Made by a program: the position numbers and the translations under genes. The notes under the pieces are model-generated. The model had not been told where the DNA came from, ran no database searches, and worked only from the letters and a program-made list of their open reading frames with translations. Shown in pieces: positions 59,739 to 64,000 of a stretch of 64,000 bases of DNA (positions are counted from its first letter, which is position 1; each line of letters starts with the position of its first letter). Source of the stretch: Rhizobium sp. Root1203 (GTDB lineage: Bacteria; Pseudomonadota; Alphaproteobacteria; Rhizobiales; Rhizobiaceae); the NCBI RefSeq assembly GCF_001424945.1, contig NZ_LMCW01000018.1:1-64000 (forward strand). Reading direction: 5' to 3'.

Positions 59739-61577
59739 TCAAAAACCGGCTTTCAGCAAACCTTCGCGATAAAGCTCCTTCTGCCACTGTTCCTTAAAGG
59801 GAACGACAGAGAGCCATTTTTCCAGATCGAAAACCGGGTTCAGGATCTCGGCGCGCTGCCGGTAGAACTGTGCTCGCTTCCGATCTCCCATCATGGCGCA
59901 GCTAGCAGCCGCGATGCGGTGGGCGGGGGCCTTATCCTTCATCGCCTCCACATAGGCGATGGCGTCGTCATATCGCTCGAGAAAATAGCTCGCACCCGCC
60001 GCACACCAGAGATAGGCGTCGGGGGACAATGGATTGAGCGACATCGCCTTCTGTATCTTCGCCAGCGCATCCTTCGGGCGAGACGCATGCACGAGGGTGT
60101 CGGCGTGGCTGTAGATGACGTCGGCGAAATGGGGACTTAGCTCTTCCGCCAGGCTGAGCGCCGCTACACTCTCGTCCACATCGCCAAGGTAGAGCTTAGT
60201 TACGCCCAGCTCGCGGTAGCCGCCCGGCATGGCCGCGTCCCTCTCGATTGCCTTCATGGCATTCGTTTCGGCCAGCTGCAGCAGTTCTGCGTTGCCTTGG
60301 GCGGTCACGAGCCATTCGCTCGTGTATGTTCTCGCAAGCCCGATAAACGCCGGAGAAAAGTCGGCGTGATAGCGAAGGGCCTCCTTGAATGCGGTGCGCG
60401 CCCTTCGAATATGCGGCAGGGTGAGCTTGCCCATCAGGCTCGCTCCGATCAGATAGGAGTGATACGCTTGAGGGTTTTCCTCGATGCTGAGGCGTGTTTG
60501 CTCGTTCTTTGCCAGTTCGTGGACGACCGAGGAAGTCAACTGTTGCGCAATGAGGCGCCTCTGCATGGGCAAGGTCTCGGTCGTCATGCTGAAGCGGCTT
60601 GCCCAGAGGATCTCGTCCGTGGGGAAATAGACAAGCTGGGCGAAGAGGCCCTCACCCGACAACCTTGTATCGAGAAGATAGGATATGGAGTGCCGGGCGA
60701 TCACCACAGCCTTGTTGGAATCGCGACGGATCTGCTCGGCGGTATGCGGGGCGACAATCGAGATGTTTCGAAGGGCACAGAGTTCGATGGTGACGTCTTC
60801 AATCAGGGCACTTGCAAGCGGAAGCCCCGGAGCATCGCCTTGCGAGGTCGGCGGCAGCAAAACCAGGCGCGGAAGCACCAAACGAGGTGGAGTGGCCGTT
60901 TCAGCGCGCGGATCGGTGTCGGTCAGGCTCTTTACGACAGGATAGGTCGCGGATCCGCCCGTTTTCTCCCTCTCACCCAGGCCAGCCGCTCCAGGGAGCC
61001 GACGCAGCATCGCTCTGACCGGCTCGTCGTCGGGATCCTTCTCCAGGAGATGGAGCCCGGCACCGGAGAGCATGCGAAAATGATTGGGGCTGTTGGCGAC
61101 CGGCAAAGCGTCAAAGAGCGCCTCGCGCAGCTTCAGTCTTTGGATCCGGCACTCCCCCCCGATCCAGTCCTCAATGGGTTTGGTCGCTGGTTGCAAGGTC
61201 TCCAGGAACCCACGCTGAAGGAGATCGGTGATTGCGTGCAGCTTTTTCAGTGGAGGATCGTTAGCCTCCAGGACCTGCAGATCAACCGAAACGACCGATG
61301 TCACCAGACGGATCGAATTTGTGGTGATCTCGAATGGTGGCGAGACGGTGTCTCCGTCGACACGCCGTATACGGGAAATCAATTTGCGCAGGTTGAGACC
61401 CGCGAGCTCGGCATCGGCGTCCGCCCACAGAAAGCCTGCCAATTCGTGTCGGGTGAGGACTTGCTGCCTGCGCGTATAGAGATAGGCCATCATCAGGAGA
61501 CCCTTGGCCGGATAGCGTACGGCATTGCCATTCGCATCGGTCAACTGAAGGTCGCCAAATGTTTGTAAACGGTACAC
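59739..61577 (-). CDS. SARP/BTAD-like regulator with TPR repeats, cluster B
   Basis: 612 residues, GTG start with GGGAG 6 bases upstream, 3 bases after the XRE stop codon. The N-terminal winged helix is YRLQTFGDLQLTDANGNAVR then YPAKGLLMMAYLYTRRQQVL; a helical linker follows. Mid part: LVLLPPTSQGDAPGLPLASA, EDVTIELCALRNISIVAPHT (TolB-like), and TPR repeats from about 370 to 590 (LTLPHIRRARTAFKEALRYH, SLNPLSPDAYLWCAAGASYF). Same architecture as the 12224-14224 protein, including the LLPP..EDVTI block. Probably regulates the downstream small protein and ycaO. Confidence 0.8.
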   Translation of the reverse strand: MYRLQTFGDLQLTDANGNAVRYPAKGLLMMAYLYTRRQQVLTRHELAGFLWADADAELAGLNLRKLISRIRRVDGDTVSPPFEITTNSIRLVTSVVSVDLQVLEANDPPLKKLHAITDLLQRGFLETLQPATKPIEDWIGGECRIQRLKLREALFDALPVANSPNHFRMLSGAGLHLLEKDPDDEPVRAMLRRLPGAAGLGEREKTGGSATYPVVKSLTDTDPRAETATPPRLVLPRLVLLPPTSQGDAPGLPLASALIEDVTIELCALRNISIVAPHTAEQIRRDSNKAVVIARHSISYLLDTRLSGEGLFAQLVYFPTDEILWASRFSMTTETLPMQRRLIAQQLTSSVVHELAKNEQTRLSIEENPQAYHSYLIGASLMGKLTLPHIRRARTAFKEALRYHADFSPAFIGLARTYTSEWLVTAQGNAELLQLAETNAMKAIERDAAMPGGYRELGVTKLYLGDVDESVAALSLAEELSPHFADVIYSHADTLVHASRPKDALAKIQKAMSLNPLSPDAYLWCAAGASYFLERYDDAIAYVEAMKDKAPAHRIAAASCAMMGDRKRAQFYRQRAEILNPVFDLEKWLSVVPFKEQWQKELYREGLLKAGF

Positions 61578-61580
61578 GCG

Positions 61581-62024
61581 CTACTCCCGGACGGTCTCTG
61601 CCTGATCCCAGACATCGCGATGACTGCCCGACTGGCTTATCGAGCCAAGGCTTCTTGTCAAAGCGAGCAATTTCCGTCGCACATCGGCGTCTTCGATGGC
61701 AATGAACGCCTTTCCAAGCGCCAAACCTTCCTTCGAGGCCATAAACAGCGCAACCGCATCGGTGTCCGACGTTGCGGCACCGTCGCCCGACTGGGCCTCA
61801 CCGTTCTCAAAGAAGAAACCGACGGCAACGCCGAAGATCTCTGCGATGCGCAACAGCCGGCTTGCACCGATCCGGTTGATGCCTTTCTCGTATTTTTGTA
61901 TCTGCTGAAACGTAATGCCGAGTGCCTCCGCCAGGCTGGCCTGGCTCATCCCAAGCATCTTGCGTCGGAACCTGACGCGCTCGCCCACATAGGCATCAAC
62001 GGCATTCGTAGATTTCGCCTTCAT
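61581..62024 (-). CDS. PraR-like XRE-family regulator, cluster B
   Basis: 147 residues. Helix-turn-helix at about 14-68: VRFRRKMLGMSQASLAEALG then ITFQQIQKYEKGINRIGASR, LRIAEIFGVAVGFFFENGEA. Rhizobial regulators of the PraR type (quorum sensing and biofilm control in Rhizobium) share this pattern. It is the first gene of cluster B and nearly overlaps the SARP-type gene, so the two regulators are co-expressed. The equivalent in cluster A is at the other end and on the opposite strand. Confidence 0.88.
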   Translation of the reverse strand: MKAKSTNAVDAYVGERVRFRRKMLGMSQASLAEALGITFQQIQKYEKGINRIGASRLLRIAEIFGVAVGFFFENGEAQSGDGAATSDTDAVALFMASKEGLALGKAFIAIEDADVRRKLLALTRSLGSISQSGSHRDVWDQAETVRE

Positions 62025-62446
62025 GGCCTCCCTCGTCTATCGTATTAGGAACATAGAATTCATAATGAGGGCTTTCGAAGAAAATGCAACCAAAAGTAAC
62101 TATTCTCAGCATAATTCCTTTTGGCCCCTCGTGACGGCGTTAGCTTGTCGTGACCGCGCAAGAGCTCCGGATTGCGACTTCACATCCCGCTGGATGAATA
62201 TCCAACGTGGGCATGACCCGGTCGGCTGATCGCCATGAAACGAACTCTCCTAAAAAGGGTGATACGCGTCATGACACTACCTGACATGGTGTCACGTTGA
62301 TTTCACGGGAGATCCTCGGCTTTGTCCTTATAATTCCGATCAAAGGCTGGGGTGCCGAAGCAATCGTCGATGACGATTCCGTCCAATATATGGTGAAGCT
62401 CCGGGCGCAACCAGCATGCCAGTCCTCTAGTCGGAGATAGAATGTC
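62025..62446. other. Gap upstream of cluster B
   Basis: About 420 bases, AT-richer near 62040-62120, expected to contain the cluster B promoter. An imperfect inverted pair CTAT...ATAG at 62036-62055 is close to the XRE start and could be an autoregulatory site. No gene supported. Confidence 0.35.
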
Positions 62447-62644
62447 ATGGAGTTTCCTGCCATACACATCAGCCATGCAGATCGACTGTCAGCCTGCCGC
62501 CGGGAGATCGAGGATGCCGTTCACCAGATCATTTTCAGCAAACAGCAGGCGGAATTCTCCCCCGCGGAAATTGCCATGGCGATCGCCGACATTGCTGATG
62601 ATTATATTCTGAAGCTGTCCAAGCGGCAGGCGGCGACCCACTAA
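62447..62644 (+). CDS. Small helical hypothetical protein
   Basis: 65 residues. MEFPAIHISHADRLSACRRE, then IEDAVHQIIFSKQQAEFSPA, IAMAIADIADDYILKLSKRQ. Largely helical with a hydrophobic face. A GGAG site is about 10 bases upstream of the ATG. Small rhizobial proteins of this type occur but no family name was recognised. It ends 48 bases before the convergent exonuclease gene. Confidence 0.5.
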   Translation: MEFPAIHISHADRLSACRREIEDAVHQIIFSKQQAEFSPAEIAMAIADIADDYILKLSKRQAATH

Positions 62645-62692
62645 GTTGGCTCCTGCAGGAGCGGCTCGGCCCATAGCACTGTCGATTTGCAC

Positions 62693-63691
62693 TCAAGCCC
62701 TGTAGCGATCAAGCGCAGTCAGGTATTGGGTGGGCGGGTCCGCGTCATCCCAACGGTAGATTTCTGCGCGCAAGTAGGCGAGCTCATCTGCGAGCGCATC
62801 TTCATCGACCTCGATCCACCAGGACTTCGGTCGGCCGTCGCTGCCGTCGGACCAGCGATATCCCCTCGCCTTTAGATGTTCCTTCATGTCGAAGGGGCTG
62901 TGCTCGGCAAAGATGCGCACGCGTGATTGCCGGCTGGTGCGCAACAGTTCGGCAAAGGGCCTGCCTTCCTGCCCCCCGCTGCGTTCCAGGATTTCCAGCA
63001 ACGCGAAGCAGTCGTCGACAGCGCGGTGACCCTCATGAAAAAATCCGGCCTGGCCGACGAGATAGCCGAGCTTGGTTCCTTCAAAGCCGCGTGCACTCCA
63101 GTCGATCTCACGGACCGAACACGCCCAGGCTTTGTTGGCAAACACGTTTGAGAAACGCTCGCAGAACGGGCGGTCGAATCCCGCATTGTGCGCAATGATC
63201 AGATCGACTGGCTCGATCAGGCTGCGCAAGGCCGCCAGGTCGATTGCCTGGCCTTCAACCATGCCGTCGGTAATGCCAGTAATCCTGGTGACCTCAGCCG
63301 GGATCGGTCCGCCGGGTTGTTGCAGACCGCCGTAAACGCCGAGCAACTCGCCAATATTGCCTCGGTCATCGAACGAAAATGCGATTGCACCGATCTCGAT
63401 GATCTCGTCGGTCTTGTGATTGAGGCCGGTCGTTTCTGTGTCGACGATTACGCCCACCAGCGGAAACTCTGGCCGCCTGCACGGTATGATCTTGCGCGCA
63501 GGCAACTTGCGGAGAATGCGGTAGTTCCCGCTCTCTTCAAGCGTTCGCACCATATCTTCCGGAGACGCGGTCGGTGCGACCGTCCGCGTTCTCGAAGATT
63601 TGACCTCACCCGGTTCTCTCGAGGTGGGTGCCACCTCGCCAAACATGTCGAGTTGCGAGATCATTCGCTGTGCTTCGAAGTTGCTGGCCAT
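62693..63691 (-). CDS. DEDDh-type 3'-5' exonuclease
   Basis: 332 residues. Exonuclease fold with Exo I VIVDTETTGLNHKTDEIIEI (Asp and Glu about 83-85), Exo II IIAHNAGFDRPFCERFSNVF, Exo III GHRAVDDCFALLEIL, so all DEDDh metal and general-base residues are present. This matches DnaQ-like proteins distinct from the DNA polymerase III epsilon subunit. The N-terminal 60 residues are extra and low in structure; the C-terminal part HLKARGYRWSDGSDGRPKSW looks like a small added domain that might bind nucleic acid. Role in DNA or RNA trimming; not in an operon. Confidence 0.85.
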   Translation of the reverse strand: MASNFEAQRMISQLDMFGEVAPTSREPGEVKSSRTRTVAPTASPEDMVRTLEESGNYRILRKLPARKIIPCRRPEFPLVGVIVDTETTGLNHKTDEIIEIGAIAFSFDDRGNIGELLGVYGGLQQPGGPIPAEVTRITGITDGMVEGQAIDLAALRSLIEPVDLIIAHNAGFDRPFCERFSNVFANKAWACSVREIDWSARGFEGTKLGYLVGQAGFFHEGHRAVDDCFALLEILERSGGQEGRPFAELLRTSRQSRVRIFAEHSPFDMKEHLKARGYRWSDGSDGRPKSWWIEVDEDALADELAYLRAEIYRWDDADPPTQYLTALDRYRA

Positions 63692-63898
63692 GCCCCAGAC
63701 TAGAAAACGGCGAGCCCCGGAACAACCGGGAGGAAACCGTTGTGCACTGTTTTACCAATTCGGCGTCCGATGCCCACCGAGGAATCACCTTCGTCTCGGC
63801 AAGTCGTGGTCTCTTTTTAGCCGCCGTTGATAGGATGAGCAAAATTCTCGTTTTGAGCGTTACCGTGACAATATGCTGACTGCAACAGATGTTGCCAC

Positions 63899-64000
63899 TC
63901 AGTCGAGTTCGCCTCGGGCTTCGAGATACCAGTCGACGAAGGCTGAAACGCCAACTGCGAGAGGCGTGTCGGGCTTGTAGCCGGTCAGCGCTACGAGGAG
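63899..64000 (-). CDS. C-terminus of an NAD-dependent epimerase (runs off the right edge)
   Basis: Partial: 33 codons and a TGA at 63899. LVALTGYKPDTPLAVGVSAF then VDWYLEARGELD is the recalled C-terminal pattern of short-chain sugar-nucleotide epimerases such as UDP-glucuronate 4-epimerase (TGY.P.TP...GV..FV.WY). The frame is open to the end of the window. Such enzymes make precursors for surface polysaccharides. Family assignment is good for so short a piece, but the exact sugar is unknown. Confidence 0.65.
   Translation of the reverse strand, partial: LLVALTGYKPDTPLAVGVSAFVDWYLEARGELD

Overview
The window looks like part of a Rhizobiaceae genome (Rhizobium, Ensifer or Agrobacterium type). 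Evidence is the type II glutamine synthetase beside a DUF2735-type small protein, nadABC next to a NadQ-like regulator with two operators, a betaine/stachydrine-type locus, several binding-protein-dependent ABC operons and GC-rich codon use. No tRNA, rRNA, CRISPR array, transposase or replication origin was recognised. Which replicon this is (chromosome, chromid or plasmid) cannot be decided from the sequence.

Layout. 1-3.5 kb: a truncated CDS at the left edge, two decayed genes (a small ORF with an apparent one-base frameshift and a LigD-like ligase remnant), an ICMT-like methyltransferase, cspA and tiny ORFs. 3.7-8.9 kb: an exported alpha/beta hydrolase, then nadA-nadB-nadC (de novo NAD synthesis) with the regulator gene nadQ upstream. 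9.2-14.2 kb: YcaO/TfuA cluster A. 14.3-17.5 kb: glnII with a sigma-54 promoter, a DUF2735-type protein and a flavoprotein. 17.5-22.8 kb: an RND efflux operon with two adaptor proteins. 23.4-25.1 kb: a Fic-domain gene preceded by five 24-bp repeats. 25.3-30.4 kb: panCB, a J-domain protein, a Tim44-domain protein, a YbaK-type editing protein and a GlpR-like regulator. 30.4-32.4 kb is nearly gene-free. 32.5-39.3 kb: a sugar ABC transporter, PfkB kinase, PF08013 enzyme and LacI regulator, best read as tagatose (or related polyol) use. 39.4-44.7 kb: a betaine-type ABC transporter and a stachydrine/N-methylproline demethylase-like flavoenzyme. 44.8-51 kb: a class III cyclase, an SRPBCC protein, a DUF899 operon with a divergent regulator, a propeller protein and small proteins. 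51.1-56.9 kb: a second sugar ABC operon with kinase, GntR regulator and DapA-family lyase. 57.3-62 kb: an acetyltransferase and YcaO cluster B. 62.4-64 kb: a small protein, a DEDDh exonuclease and the C-terminus of a probable NAD-dependent epimerase.

The most unusual content is a pair of related YcaO systems 46 kb apart. Both are read from the minus strand in the same order: a SARP/BTAD-like regulator with C-terminal TPR repeats, a tiny gene, YcaO, and (after TfuA in cluster A only) an 86-89 residue helical protein. Each also has a PraR-like XRE regulator. Cluster A carries a 45-residue cysteine-free ORF 10 bp before YcaO and a TfuA gene overlapping YcaO by 4 bp, which suggests backbone thioamidation of a small ribosomal peptide. 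Cluster B lacks TfuA and has a 71-residue protein in the peptide position. The rest is housekeeping (NAD, pantothenate, glutamine) mixed with plant-nutrient catabolism.
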